Origin: JAKVCB01 sp965243695
Lineage (GTDB): Bacteria > Planctomycetota > Planctomycetia > Pirellulales > Lacipirellulaceae
Reading direction: 5' to 3'
DNA length: 64,000 nucleotides
Assembly: GCA_965243695.1 (NCBI GenBank)
Contig: CBDEWC010000046.1
Span: forward strand, 12,769-76,768
In this document: piece after piece, positions 42,203 to 51,861 of the stretch
How the letters are laid out: each line of letters begins with the position of its first letter
Position numbering within the stretch: the first letter of the stretch is position 1
Made by a program: the position numbers and the translations under genes
Notes under the pieces: model-generated
What the model was told of the DNA's origin: nothing
The model's input: the letters and a program-made list of their open reading frames with translations, nothing else
Database searches by the model: none

Positions 42203-43642
42203 CTATTTTTTGACGATCTCCACAGTCTCATCCACTGCCGAATCCTGTACCTGCTTTGTCCCATCGGGCCAGCGGACCTCAATCTCGACAGGTTCTTCCT
42301 GACTACCAAGACCGAAATGCAACGTCAGATCATTCTGGTTACCCTCGCCGGTCCCACCCTCGACCTGACGAGTTATTCGCCGGCCACCCGCCAGGACACG
42401 AACTTGTGCGCCAATGGCAAAGGCATTCACGCCGTCGCCCTTGAGCCTCACCTTGAGCCAGTGATTATCACTGCCCAGATTACGAAACAAGAGGCCACTC
42501 GTAGCGAGGTCCAAATCACCGTCGTTATCAAAATCTGCCCATGCAGCCTGAGTGGAACCTGGGTTTTGATGCTTGGTTCCGGATGTAACCGTAACATCGT
42601 TCAACACCCATCTTCCGTCTGGTGACTCGGCCGAACCGTTGTGAAAAAGGGCACCGTGATCGCCTCCGTATTTTGTCGTGAGAAAAAGATCGACCCATCC
42701 GTCATTGTCGTAATCGCCAAATGCGGGTGTTGCATACGATTCCTGCCAGCGGACAATCTCTCCCGGCTGCTCCTGAAAACTGAAGCCATCGTCCGTTTTC
42801 ACATTGCGATAAATTTTGCACCGGTCCTGATAAGCAGGTGGATGGCTGAAATTACCGACAAACAGGTCGAGACGCCCGTCGTTGTCGAAATCGCACCACG
42901 CAGAGCCTGTGGTATGCCCCCAGGCGCCAGCGTCACCATCACCATCGACGTTACCAAGGGCCGCGGCAACGTCGGTAAACTCAAAGTTCCCGTCGTTGCG
43001 GAAAAGATAATTTGGTTGCAACCGATAGTTCGACACGTAAATGTCCAGATCGCCATCCTCGTCGTAGTCTGCGCAGGTCACGCCACGAGCCCGTCGTATC
43101 TGTGGCGTCTGCCAGACTCGGGTAAACGATTTTCCGCCGTTGTTCCGAAAAATCACATCATGCCATTCGTGGTCTGATTCCCAAAGTTCGTAGCCCGTGA
43201 TGTAAAGATCGAGGTAGCCGTCGCCGTTGAAATCACCCCAGGCGGCACTACGGCAGATCCGCATGGGGCGCGAATCGAGAATGCCCCTCACATCGGTAAA
43301 ACCATCTGCCCCGTCATTTCGCAACAGTGGACCTTCAGTATACAAATAGAGGTCCAGGTCACCGTCGTTATCGTAGTCTCCCCAGATGCCAGGGCCTTCA
43401 AACGGACCATCCACTTGGACAAACGTGCCGCCGACATTTCGCCACAACACATCACTGTATGCATCGACCCACCCATCATTGTCAAAGTCACCCCAGGCGA
43501 CTTCGGTACAGCAAAACCCTTTTATACCCACTGCTTCCGTAACCTCTTCAAACTTCGTATCCCCAACTGCGGTTCCAGGCATGAGCAGGGGAAGTGTGCA
43601 ACAAACTAACGAGAGCAAACTGTCAACGTATCGACTTTGCAT
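42203..43642 (-). CDS. secreted FG-GAP/VCBS-repeat protein with ASPIC/UnbV tail
   Basis: About 479 residues. The start MQSRYVDSLLSLVCC is used because it begins a signal peptide (LLSLVCCTLPLLMPGTAVG); the frame is open 23 codons further. The body is a seven-bladed beta-propeller-type run of FG-GAP repeats, each with a calcium loop of the type DFDNDGWVDAY, DYDNDGDLDLYLY, DFNGDGYLDLYITG and DYDEDGDLDIYVSN. The C-terminal ASPIC/UnbV domain (GAQVRVLAGGRRITRQVEGGTG ... FGLGSQEEPVEIEVRWPDG) is present. Planctomycetes have many such CRTAC1-like exported proteins, probably for adhesion or binding; the ligand is unknown. Confidence 0.88.
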   Translation of the reverse strand: MQSRYVDSLLSLVCCTLPLLMPGTAVGDTKFEEVTEAVGIKGFCCTEVAWGDFDNDGWVDAYSDVLWRNVGGTFVQVDGPFEGPGIWGDYDNDGDLDLYLYTEGPLLRNDGADGFTDVRGILDSRPMRICRSAAWGDFNGDGYLDLYITGYELWESDHEWHDVIFRNNGGKSFTRVWQTPQIRRARGVTCADYDEDGDLDIYVSNYRLQPNYLFRNDGNFEFTDVAAALGNVDGDGDAGAWGHTTGSAWCDFDNDGRLDLFVGNFSHPPAYQDRCKIYRNVKTDDGFSFQEQPGEIVRWQESYATPAFGDYDNDGWVDLFLTTKYGGDHGALFHNGSAESPDGRWVLNDVTVTSGTKHQNPGSTQAAWADFDNDGDLDLATSGLLFRNLGSDNHWLKVRLKGDGVNAFAIGAQVRVLAGGRRITRQVEGGTGEGNQNDLTLHFGLGSQEEPVEIEVRWPDGTKQVQDSAVDETVEIVKK

Positions 43643-43707
43643 TTCAACCACACTTTCTTTCCTGGATGACTCACTTTTATCTGGGGCACCAACGGCCACC
43701 AGATCGT

Positions 43708-43932
43708 TCAATCGCAGCTACCCTGCTCGTCTAAAGACGGAAACCGGTAAAGCTGACCAGACACCAGACTGCTAAATGCATTCGACCGTGTCGTGTCATT
43801 GCTGGCATCCTCCTGGATGCCAACACCCGCTGCCTTGACACCTACTCGAGCAACCGCCAGTGGCAAAGCCTGCCCAATGCCAGAGACAACTCCTGTTACT
43901 ATCGCCGTTGGATTCTTAAGCGTCACAGTCAT
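43708..43932 (-). pseudogene. truncated short-chain dehydrogenase/reductase
   Basis: Only the first 40 residues of an SDR are present: LKNPTAIVTGVVSGIGQAL is the TGxxxGIG nucleotide-binding motif, followed by AVARVGVKAAGVGIQEDAS. After that the frame loses the fold and stops at 74 residues, whereas SDRs need about 250. No remainder is seen downstream; the CRTAC-like gene begins right there. It is taken as a deletion remnant lying next to a beta-keto acid cleavage enzyme. Confidence 0.6.
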
Positions 43933-44238
43933 TGGTTGACTCCCATTCTCGACAAGTTCTCCATCATGATGCCAGCGGCACCCTGGCAGGTCCTATGGAT
44001 GATACACTGGTAAATTCTGCCCCAAAAGTGCCTATCAAAAGCCAGGGCCCTAATGCGTCCTGCAGTGGTTTGGCTAACGTTCGCAAAATGCTGTACGGCC
44101 GAATTGTTGTACGGCCGGAAACTTCGTACGATTAACCTTGTTTTCGGATCCTTGCTGGTCACCAGGCACGAAGTTGAATCGCTTTTTTAGCTATTCCGTG
44201 GCAACCAGAAAACTCTGCCATCACGAGGGAGGTTTGCT
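43933..44238. other. intergenic region upstream of the beta-keto acid cleavage enzyme
   Basis: No convincing gene. A short direct repeat (tgtacggccg, twice near 44091-44115) is present. A minus-strand frame of 77 codons overlaps the SDR fragment start but shows no family features. Confidence 0.4.
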
Positions 44239-45174
44239 GTGAATTCGCAGCCCAACATCATTATTTCCTGCGCTATCACTGGCGCGATCCATACACCGAC
44301 AATGTCCCAGTACTTGCCAGTCACCCCCGAACAGATCGCAGAACAATCGATCGAGGCAGCTCGCGCCGGCGCAGCGATTGTGCACCTGCACGCACGGGAT
44401 CCAAAAGATGGCCGACCCACACCAGATCCCGACGTGTTTCGGCAATTTGTGCCACAAATCAAAGAGGCTACCGATGTGGTGATCAACATAACCACCGGTG
44501 GCGGACATGGCATGACCGTTGAGCAGCGACTTGCTGCGGCCATGTCTCTCGAGCCAGAAATGTGCTCGCTGAATATGGGCTCAATGAATTTTGGTTTATT
44601 CCAATTACTTCCCCGCTATCAAACGTGGAAATATGACTGGGAACCAAAACATCTTGAAAACACAAGGGATTACATCTTTAAGAACACGTTCAAGGATATC
44701 GAAACGATCCTCCTTCAGCTGGGCCAGGGTTGCGGAACACGGTTTGAGTTCGAGTGCTACGATGTAGGGCATCTTTACACGCTCGCCCATTTTCTTGAGC
44801 AAGGCCTGGTCAAGCCACCCCTGTTTATCCAGACCATCTTTGGCGTCATGGGTGGCATTGGTCCCGATCCGGAAAACCTGTTGCACATGAAACGGATTGC
44901 CGACAAACTCTTTGGTGACGATTACCTGTGGTCGATTCTAGCCGCCGGGCGACACCAACTGCGCCTTTGCACAATGGGGGCCGCCATGGGCGGCCATGTC
45001 CGCGTCGGATTGGAAGACAACCTTTATCTGGCCAAGGGAGAACTTGCCCAGTCCAATGCTGCGCTGGTCCACCGGATGCGCGAGATTCTGGAAGGTCTCT
45101 CACTCCCGATCGCAACTTCATCTGAAGTCCGCCAGCGACTGCAACTGAAGGGAAAGACGGCTGTCAGTTTCTGA
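44239..45174 (+). CDS. beta-keto acid cleavage enzyme (BKACE, DUF849 family)
   Basis: A 311-residue zinc-dependent enzyme with a TIM-barrel fold. The family converts a 3-keto acid plus acetyl-CoA into acetoacetate plus an acyl-CoA. The zinc histidines are in AAIVHLHARDPKDGRP (H49, H51). Further signatures are VVINITTGGGHGMT, CSLNMGSMNFG, FECYDVGHLY and FGVMGGIG. The GTG start has GAGGGAGG six bases upstream, a strong ribosome site. The specific keto acid (for example dehydrocarnitine, 3-keto-5-aminohexanoate or beta-ketoadipate) cannot be read from motifs. The only metabolic neighbour is the SDR fragment upstream on the other strand. Confidence 0.9.
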   Translation: MNSQPNIIISCAITGAIHTPTMSQYLPVTPEQIAEQSIEAARAGAAIVHLHARDPKDGRPTPDPDVFRQFVPQIKEATDVVINITTGGGHGMTVEQRLAAAMSLEPEMCSLNMGSMNFGLFQLLPRYQTWKYDWEPKHLENTRDYIFKNTFKDIETILLQLGQGCGTRFEFECYDVGHLYTLAHFLEQGLVKPPLFIQTIFGVMGGIGPDPENLLHMKRIADKLFGDDYLWSILAAGRHQLRLCTMGAAMGGHVRVGLEDNLYLAKGELAQSNAALVHRMREILEGLSLPIATSSEVRQRLQLKGKTAVSF

Positions 45175-45332
45175 GCCTGCGATCCGCACCGCACAGGACT
45201 GCGGATCCTAAAGAATGCCGCCAGGTGGAATCTCCATGCATTCACGTGCTGCCGTTGTTCCGCGCACCGCCGCATGATCGCCGCAGGGCTCAAAATAGCC
45301 TTTTCAACGATTGTCGCCGACTGGTACTCGCA

Positions 45333-46184
45333 CTAGTGATCGTACTCTAGATCCAACCGAACACCGAATTGCCGAAGCTGCTCAAGCTGCTCTTGAGCCG
45401 CTGGGCTGTCGAGTGGATTCGCGCCCAGGTAGAGTCTCCAAAACATGGCGAACCGGTTTGATCCATCCCGATCCTCTTGGGCAAGTTTCACCAATGGCGC
45501 CAAATCCGAGATCTGGTTTCCTTGCAAATAGGTTGCATACGCGCCACTGCCCGATGGCAAGGACGAAATATCGTCAATCTGATTGTGTGCCAGACCAAGA
45601 CTCATTAACCACGCCTGGTTTCCCAACGGCCCGATGTCGCTAATTTGATTGTGGTTGAGGTATAGTGAAGACAACTTCTCCAAGCTGGCCACCGGCTCTA
45701 CCGATTTAATTTTGTTATGTGAAGCGTACAAGTTAGAGAGCGCTACAAGCGATTCGATCCCGTCAAGTTTCTCAACTTGATTATGCTCAATGTTCAAATA
45801 CTGAAGCTTTACCAGCGCACCGAGGGAACTTACGTCCGCAATTTTGTTGTTGGAAAGATCCAGTGACTGCACAAGGTTACATGCAGCCAGCGGTGCAACA
45901 TTTTGAATCTTGTTGTTCGCCAGTTTCACTTCGCGAAGATTGCTACAGTGCTCTAGCCCGGCAAGATCCTCGATTTCACGCCCATTGGCCTGCAAAAAGT
46001 AAATGTTCTTCAAGTCCTCAAGGGTAATCTCCTCCCCTTCACTCTGTTTCTTTGCCTTGATCTCGAGAATCACGGCACGAAGATTTTCATCTGGCACGTT
46101 GACCGAATCGTCGTCTGCTATAAGTGGTGCAGCACCACACCCCAGTATCACTAACCACAATCCAAAAACTCTCTGGCGGTTCAT
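45333..46184 (-). CDS. secreted leucine-rich-repeat protein
   Basis: A 283-residue exported protein. A signal peptide (RVFGLWLVILGCGAAPLIA) precedes about seven LRR units of 21-22 residues of the internalin/SDS22 type, for example LEHCSNLREVKLANNKIQNV, LVQSLDLSNNKIADV, LVKLQYLNIEHNQVEKLDG and LMSLGLAHNQIDDISSL. The repeats make a curved binding surface for proteins; the partner is unknown. It ends without a membrane anchor or PEP-CTERM tail. Confidence 0.88.
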   Translation of the reverse strand: MNRQRVFGLWLVILGCGAAPLIADDDSVNVPDENLRAVILEIKAKKQSEGEEITLEDLKNIYFLQANGREIEDLAGLEHCSNLREVKLANNKIQNVAPLAACNLVQSLDLSNNKIADVSSLGALVKLQYLNIEHNQVEKLDGIESLVALSNLYASHNKIKSVEPVASLEKLSSLYLNHNQISDIGPLGNQAWLMSLGLAHNQIDDISSLPSGSGAYATYLQGNQISDLAPLVKLAQEDRDGSNRFAMFWRLYLGANPLDSPAAQEQLEQLRQFGVRLDLEYDH

Positions 46185-46706
46185 TTGTTGTAATTCCCTT
46201 GCGGTCTACATGAATAAAAAATCGAACTCGGCGGGATGAAGATATAACACCGGCTGCAAGTCACACTTCTTGTCGGTCAACAAACCCTTTGCCTTGGCGA
46301 ATAACCGGACACCCTCACGAAGAGGTGGTACCCCTGTAAAACACCTGCCAAAAGACCACTGGACGGAAGGTTTCCCGTAGCTTTATTTTAAATACTCCGT
46401 TTCAAGGTGCAAGATCCCCGTTTAACAACTGGGATGCTCACCTTGGCACACAATTGCCGGGCATTTTCCATTTTTGCCCCGTGTCTCCCGTACTCGGTCT
46501 CTACAACTACCGACAGAAAGGGAGCGGCTTCGCTTAAACGGTTCCAGAGAAGTGATCCGATCGCAGGGTCCGCGCCCAGCGACACTTGGGTACCCCCAAT
46601 CTCAAATGTTCCCTCACCACCACTATTTTACAGGCAAACTCACGTGCGTGTTTTACGTGTCGAAAAAGCAGGCGAATGCAAGAAAGTGAACCCTCAAAAC
46701 AGGAAT
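46185..46706. other. gene-free stretch between LRR and APC genes
   Basis: No clear gene. A minus-strand frame from about 46621 to 46388 reads FEIGGTQVSLGADPAIG, LSEAAPFLSVVVETEYGRHGA, ENARQLCAKVSIPVV, which faintly recalls the C-terminal fold of ExbD-like proteins, but it has no start signal and no family certainty. Confidence 0.3.
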
Positions 46707-48329
46707 TCATCGCATCTCCTCCTGGTCTGCCTGACGTGCCGCCTCAATCTCGTCCAGATAAACCTTTGTCCGCTCTGGTGCAATGGCAAGCCGGCGAGCA
46801 ATAAAAAAGCAAACCAGGGACCAAACGACCACACCAACAAGTCCCTCTAGATCGCTAATCTTTTCCCCGCCACCATGCCCGCCAAGCCAGGTAAACACCA
46901 CTAGCCCCACTAAAAACAGAAGGATCCAAAATGACGATAGCATGTCGGTCCGCTCACCGCGCAAAGTCTGTGCACCAAGAAACAGAACGCCACAAACGCC
47001 AAATACAAGCGCTAATTTCCAGACCACAGCCCATCCCGTAAAGTAGATCAGCAGCCCGCAAATCACAAAAGCCAGGGGACAAACCACTTGGGCCAGGGAT
47101 AACCGGAAAGGTCGCTCCAGGTCGGGAAGCTGCCGTCGCAACGCCAACACGCTAAGCGGCCCCATGGCATAGGCAATCACGACGACAGCCGTCAAAAAAG
47201 CAACTAGATCTTGCCAACCTGGAAAGGGAAGAAAGAGACAAAGCCCGACAGGAAATGAGAATGCGATCAATAACCCTGGCGAGTGATAACGACCCAAGCG
47301 ACTAAGACGACGTGGAAGATAGCGATCATGGCTCATGCCACAAACCACGCGCACACTCGAACCGAGATTGATCAACCCTGCACCCAGCGGAGAAATAATT
47401 GCTCCGGCAAAGACAACGTAAAACAACCAGACGGCACCAAGGCTTTTTGCCAACCCGGCCATGGGACCTACTTGGTCGGTGAAATCAAGCTCTTTCCAGT
47501 TTCCTGGAGTAGGAAAATTAGCTGGCCTCAAACCTGCCAGAAAGGCTATCTGCAAGCCGAGATAACAGAGCATACAAAAGAAAATCGATGCGATCACTGC
47601 AATTGGGACATCCCGTTGGGGATTTTTGGACTCGCCGGATGCAATCGCCGCATGCTGGAACCCGGTGAATGCGTACACCACGCCTCCATACGCTAAGGCG
47701 CGAAAGATACCTTCTAAGCCGTAAGGGGCAAAGCCCCCTTCCTTGATGCTGTCGAACATTTCCCAATGAAAAGCGATGACCATTAATGAAACGGTAACAA
47801 CAACCACCAATGCAATTTTGACCCAGGTAAGACCGCTGTTAATGCGGGCAAAAAGTTTGATTCCCCGCCAGTTAATTAGTGAAAAAACAATCCAGAGCAC
47901 CGCAGCGCATAAAAATCCGCAAAGCGTCAAGGGATGGGAAATGGTATGTCCATCTGCACCCAATTGCTGATCGGTTAACCAGGGAAAATAGATGGACGCG
48001 TACTGCATGACAGCCTGTACTTCAGCCGCCACGATGACCGTAAAAGTCAGCCAGGAAGCAAGCGAGGCAAAAAAGCCGGCCGTTCGGCCATAAGAAAGTA
48101 GCGAATAACGAGTGATGCCCCCGTTCATGGGCATCATGGCGCCAAGCTCGGCAAAAGTGAGCGCCACGACCATGATGGCCAACCCACCTATGACCCAGGC
48201 AATCAAAGCTGCCGGTCCGGCTAATTGCACTGCATAGAGCGGGCCAAACAGCCAACCCGATCCCAGGATGCCGCCAATCGAGACAAACAGTAACCCGATA
48301 AGTCCAAGATGGCCACGTTGGTCGGGCAT
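46707..48329 (-). CDS. APC-superfamily amino acid/polyamine permease
   Basis: A 540-residue inner-membrane permease with about 12-14 membrane spans. The N-terminus GLLFVSIGGILGSGWLFGP holds the unwound-helix glycine motif (GGILGSG) of the LeuT fold. IAWVIGGLAIMVVALTFAELGAMMP is span 2 and Q-rich FTGFQHAAIASGESKNPQRDV is a family hallmark (substrate/ion contacts). The C-terminal 30 residues are charged (RTKVYLDEIEAARQADQEEMR). The substrate is unknown; amino acids or amines are likely by family. It is 253 bp downstream of the kinase gene on the same strand, so a transport link to the carbohydrate cluster is possible but weak. Confidence 0.87.
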   Translation of the reverse strand: MPDQRGHLGLIGLLFVSIGGILGSGWLFGPLYAVQLAGPAALIAWVIGGLAIMVVALTFAELGAMMPMNGGITRYSLLSYGRTAGFFASLASWLTFTVIVAAEVQAVMQYASIYFPWLTDQQLGADGHTISHPLTLCGFLCAAVLWIVFSLINWRGIKLFARINSGLTWVKIALVVVVTVSLMVIAFHWEMFDSIKEGGFAPYGLEGIFRALAYGGVVYAFTGFQHAAIASGESKNPQRDVPIAVIASIFFCMLCYLGLQIAFLAGLRPANFPTPGNWKELDFTDQVGPMAGLAKSLGAVWLFYVVFAGAIISPLGAGLINLGSSVRVVCGMSHDRYLPRRLSRLGRYHSPGLLIAFSFPVGLCLFLPFPGWQDLVAFLTAVVVIAYAMGPLSVLALRRQLPDLERPFRLSLAQVVCPLAFVICGLLIYFTGWAVVWKLALVFGVCGVLFLGAQTLRGERTDMLSSFWILLFLVGLVVFTWLGGHGGGEKISDLEGLVGVVVWSLVCFFIARRLAIAPERTKVYLDEIEAARQADQEEMR

Positions 48330-48582
48330 GGATGGGGTGCCTTCTATCTCTTTTCAGGACAAGCGGGAAATCACGCTCTGGAAGCGGTACATCCTCATTG
48401 AGAAGCAGTTCCTTATTATTATGTCTACCCGGTTTCACGGGCTAAAAAAACCATGGAACGTGCACAGAAAGACCACCTTGTCGACCCATCTCTGTATTCC
48501 ACGACAAAAAACAGGGGGGTGCTAAGTTCAAGGGCCAGACACCAAAGAATCACAGGCCCCAGCCCGCGCAAACGCCACACCC

Positions 48583-49869
48583 TCACACCAGCCTGGCGGC
48601 AATTCTTGCCGCGCCTACCGAGGCGTGACTCGAGAGGGCCGTGGAGACTGGCACACCCAGCTTTGCCTCACGGATCTTTGTCCACCCTTTATTTTTCGCG
48701 CCTCCTCCGGCAGTAAAAACCCGTCGAAGTTCTGGTGATCCGAGATCCCGTAAAGCGGCGTAGCCAACTCTCTCGATTTCACTCATACCTTCAAGCATTG
48801 CCTGGAAAAATTTTAGATCGCTCTTTGGACGCGGTTCAAGCCGCGGTTGCAAATTGGGGTCCGATATCGGGAACCGCTCTCCAGGACTGGAGAGCGGATA
48901 GTAGTCGAGCCCGGTTAGGTTCCGGGAATCGAGGCCCTGCTCCATCTGGCTCATCTGCTCGGTCGTAAAATGGTCGAGCAGCACACCTCCGCCCGTGTTA
49001 GAAGCTCCTCCAGCCAACCACATCTCTTTGATGCGGTGGCTATAAATACCACGGGCCGCGTCTGACACCGGCTGATCTGACAGGAATTTGATAGCGAGCG
49101 TCGTGCCTAGCGACGTCACCCCCTCTCCGACCTCCGATGCGCCGGCTGCCAGAAACGCAGCGTTACTGTCGGTCACGCCGGCGATGACTTCCAACTCTTT
49201 ACAAAAGCCGAATTCCGAGACACTCTCGTCGCTGACGACTCCAAACAAATCGCCTACAGGACAAACCGCCGGAAGCAACTCGGTCTTGACACCCGCCGCA
49301 GAAAACCAGCCTGGCCATTCTCGCCGCTCGAGGTCATACCCCATCTTCAAAACATTCGTTTCGTCCGACACTCCACCTCGCCGCATCAGCATGGCTGCAA
49401 TCCAATCGGCCTGGTGACACGCAAATCTTGCTCCTTCGCTGCCCGGTTGTTTTTGCAGAAACAAGAGTCTCGCCAAACCTGAACTTGCCCCTTGGGCGAT
49501 CGAATCTTCGGGGGCGTGGGCTGCAATTGCTTTGGCTTCTTCATCAAAGCTTGAAGAGTTGTACATGTAGCCAAGGGTCAAAGGCGTCAGCCCACTGTCA
49601 GCCAGCAAAGTCGTACCGGAAGTACCATCGACGGCAAGGGCTTTGATTTCATGCATCGAGTACCCTGCAGTCCGCAGAGTCTCGACCTGTTTTCCAAGGC
49701 ACTGGCGAACCGCTTCCCACCAAATCTTTGGGTCCTGGCAAGGGCGATCCTCCACTCGCACAGGAACTTCCATGGGAACGGACGCCGCCGCAACCTCCAT
49801 ACCATTGGCATCGATCACAGCCGTTCGTACGCCTGTCGTCCCTACGTCAATCCCCATAAAGAACGACAT
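48583..49869 (-). CDS. FGGY-family carbohydrate kinase
   Basis: A 428-residue sugar kinase. N-terminal ATPase-fold motif FFMGIDVGTTGVRTAVIDANG, then LAVDGTSGTTLLADSGLTPL (phosphate-2-like), VIAGVTDSNAAFLAAGASEVG (catalytic Asp) and TSLGTTLAIK. The C-terminal RRVFTAGGGAKNKGWTKIR (nucleotide-binding) resembles the D-ribulose kinases of plants and cyanobacteria. It is a bit short for FGGY kinases, as that group is. It phosphorylates a ketose or sugar alcohol; the substrate is not determined. It is the last gene of a three-gene unit, with only three bases after the aldolase stop. Confidence 0.88.
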   Translation of the reverse strand: MSFFMGIDVGTTGVRTAVIDANGMEVAAASVPMEVPVRVEDRPCQDPKIWWEAVRQCLGKQVETLRTAGYSMHEIKALAVDGTSGTTLLADSGLTPLTLGYMYNSSSFDEEAKAIAAHAPEDSIAQGASSGLARLLFLQKQPGSEGARFACHQADWIAAMLMRRGGVSDETNVLKMGYDLERREWPGWFSAAGVKTELLPAVCPVGDLFGVVSDESVSEFGFCKELEVIAGVTDSNAAFLAAGASEVGEGVTSLGTTLAIKFLSDQPVSDAARGIYSHRIKEMWLAGGASNTGGGVLLDHFTTEQMSQMEQGLDSRNLTGLDYYPLSSPGERFPISDPNLQPRLEPRPKSDLKFFQAMLEGMSEIERVGYAALRDLGSPELRRVFTAGGGAKNKGWTKIREAKLGVPVSTALSSHASVGAARIAARLV

Positions 49870-49872
49870 GCT

Positions 49873-50895
49873 TCAGCCTTCTCTTTTGGTCAACAGCTGG
49901 CGGTATTTTTCTGCGTCCCAGTCAAGCAGTTCCGCTTCCGCCTCCTCGCCAATGGGCACCAAGGTCCAGTCGATGGGAATGCGACTTAAGACATTGAAAA
50001 TACATTCCAGCATCATCCGCTGCGCAGAGGTTGCATCGGACTTGATGTAAACGGCCTGCCCCTCAACCAGGACTGCGGGAACTGGAAACAACGCTGGATC
50101 GAGTTCAGAAAATTGACGTGGCGACACGACCGGCAAGGCTGGCCCGAGAAATACCACGTGATCTGGATAATAGGTACCCGAAGTCGCTCGGCCCAACATA
50201 ATTGGGTCGTGCACCAGCGTTGCTACCGCAGGCACTTCTTCCCATCCCTCAACCTCCCATCCCTCAACCTCCCATCTCCCAGCGACGGACCCGACATTCG
50301 TGTCGCTGGTACCCACCAGGACAGGCACATTCAAACGCTGCTCGACCTCGTCAATCAGTCGCTCGATTTCTCCGATCGTTTCACCAACGACAATAACCCC
50401 ATGGTTTTCCAGAACAACGACCTGAACAGGGTCGTGACCGACGGCGGCTTGAATGGCCCTGGTCAGCGGAATACCTGGCTTCCTGTAGGGCACCGAAACC
50501 CACGTTAGTCCCTCCAGCTTACCCGCCAGCGACGCTCGTCCTTCAACGGCAATTGCATGGACAATCGTTGCCACCGAGTGGAAGTGAAAGACCAGGCGCT
50601 GCTCGAACATTGCGTGAAAAGTCGTCTCGATAGATGGTCGCAACCCGCCATCCGAATCGACCAACGCCGAGCGACAGCTTCCATCTCCGGCACCATCAAG
50701 TTCCTGAAGGGCTTTGGCTGGATCGACTGCCACAAAGATGTTCTTATCGTGCGCCTCCACCAGTTCCGTACCCGATGCCTTGATCCACATTTGACCATCA
50801 AGCTTGACCGATGTGTTACCCCCGGGCCCCTGAACCAGAAGTGGGTCGGCGCCGATTTTTTGTGACAGATCAATAAATTCTGCAGGCAGTTTCAT
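49873..50895 (-). CDS. class II aldolase/adducin-family protein
   Basis: A 340-residue zinc aldolase-type enzyme. Motifs match the L-fuculose-1-phosphate aldolase plan: GPGGNTSVKLDGQMWIKASG (substrate phosphate-binding), the catalytic Glu in PSIETTFHAM (E90), zinc histidines in LVFHFHSVATIVHA (H104, H106) and VVVLENHGVIV (third His). The C-terminal 130 residues extend beyond the 215-residue core found in fuculose aldolases. A VEGWEVEGWEE repeat lies in the linker, from a 15-bp tandem duplication. The reaction expected is retro-aldol cleavage or decarboxylation/epimerisation of a phosphorylated sugar. It is tightly coupled (3-bp gaps) to the HAD gene before and the kinase after. Confidence 0.86.
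   Translation of the reverse strand: MKLPAEFIDLSQKIGADPLLVQGPGGNTSVKLDGQMWIKASGTELVEAHDKNIFVAVDPAKALQELDGAGDGSCRSALVDSDGGLRPSIETTFHAMFEQRLVFHFHSVATIVHAIAVEGRASLAGKLEGLTWVSVPYRKPGIPLTRAIQAAVGHDPVQVVVLENHGVIVVGETIGEIERLIDEVEQRLNVPVLVGTSDTNVGSVAGRWEVEGWEVEGWEEVPAVATLVHDPIMLGRATSGTYYPDHVVFLGPALPVVSPRQFSELDPALFPVPAVLVEGQAVYIKSDATSAQRMMLECIFNVLSRIPIDWTLVPIGEEAEAELLDWDAEKYRQLLTKREG
50241..50279 (-). repeat. 15-bp tandem units in the aldolase gene
   Basis: Two full 15-bp units (cccatccctcaacct) and a partial third lie head to tail in the aldolase gene and encode a WEVEG repeat between the catalytic core and the C-terminal extension, in frame. Confidence 0.93.
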
Positions 50896-50898
50896 TCG

Positions 50899-51861
50899 TC
50901 AGGCCAAAAACTCGAGGCTATAGGTCGGAGCACTTAACCCATGTTGGGCCACCAGCCTGTCAGTCACTTGCAATAATTCGTCGTTATTTTTGGCGTCGCT
51001 AAAATCATCCGCATGAATACCCTCTCGAATAAACGCCGACTGCATGCCAGCTTTTTGCGCGCCGGCGATATCGTGCTCAAGGCTGTCGCCCACCATGAGA
51101 AAACGATCTGCGGGTAATCCAGGAAAGCTTCGCGCGACTGCTCGAAAAACCGGCAGGTGAGGCTTGCCATACCAAATGACTTCACCCCCCATGTCGGCGT
51201 ATCGCTGGGCAAGAGCTCCCGGCGAAATGACCAACCCGCCTGCGCGAGGAGAAGTTTTGTCGGGGTTCGAACAGACAAGTGGTATTTGAAATTCTCGCGC
51301 CTCTTGGAAAACGGCATCGAACGCATCAGGGGTGGTACCATCCTGGATGCCCATCAGCATGATAGCGTCAACCGTTCTGTCCAGTTCCAAGGCAATTTTG
51401 ATTTTGCACGTGTCACCCGCCCACTCGCGGGGATCGTTCTTTCGGCCAGAGATGGGGAAAATATTTTTCGGTGTTTTTCCACCAACTTTCAAACGTTCCT
51501 CATTGATGTCTTCCCACAATGTTTCTCCGGAAGTGATGACCTGCGAAACCGTTTCGACAGGGAGTCCCATTTCCTGGAGTCGCAACAAATTCAGGTCTGC
51601 CCGTTTTCCGGAATTCGAAAGGACCATAATTTGCTTTCCGCTGGCTTTGAACATTCGCATCGCGTCTCCAGCGTGCGTATAGGGCTGGGAGCCATTGTGC
51701 AACACGCCCCACTGGTCCAACACGGCAATGTCGAAAGCGTCTAACGCGTCTTCCAAACTATTGAGCAGGAGGGTCACCAGGCTATCCTTGAAGTCCGTCG
51801 CGAAGAAACTCGTGTGATGAGAGTTTGATAAAATGTCCTTGTGCGGATTTTGTTGTACCAC
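50899..51861 (-). CDS. HAD-IIA-type phosphatase (TIGR01459-like)
   Basis: A 320-residue HAD hydrolase. Motif I is AVLDQWGVLHNGSQPY (nucleophile Asp with the DxW variant of this group), motif II is IMVLSNSGKRADLN and motif III/IV are EVIWYGKPHLPVF and FLMVGDSLEHDIAGAQKAGM. The cap domain spans the middle. Such enzymes remove phosphate from sugar phosphates or similar. The first 30 residues precede the fold, so the true start may be a GTG close to LVTLLLNSLEDALDAF, which has AAGGA before it. It is the first gene of the aldolase-kinase unit. Confidence 0.85.
   Translation of the reverse strand: MVQQNPHKDILSNSHHTSFFATDFKDSLVTLLLNSLEDALDAFDIAVLDQWGVLHNGSQPYTHAGDAMRMFKASGKQIMVLSNSGKRADLNLLRLQEMGLPVETVSQVITSGETLWEDINEERLKVGGKTPKNIFPISGRKNDPREWAGDTCKIKIALELDRTVDAIMLMGIQDGTTPDAFDAVFQEAREFQIPLVCSNPDKTSPRAGGLVISPGALAQRYADMGGEVIWYGKPHLPVFRAVARSFPGLPADRFLMVGDSLEHDIAGAQKAGMQSAFIREGIHADDFSDAKNNDELLQVTDRLVAQHGLSAPTYSLEFLA

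Noticed and set aside
43929..44162. 77-codon minus-strand gene overlapping the SDR fragment by ATGA
   Set aside because: No ribosome site or recognisable fold; overlap is likely chance.
46388..46621. ExbD-like C-terminal fragment on the minus strand
   Set aside because: Resemblance is faint, and no start or upstream part of the gene is present.
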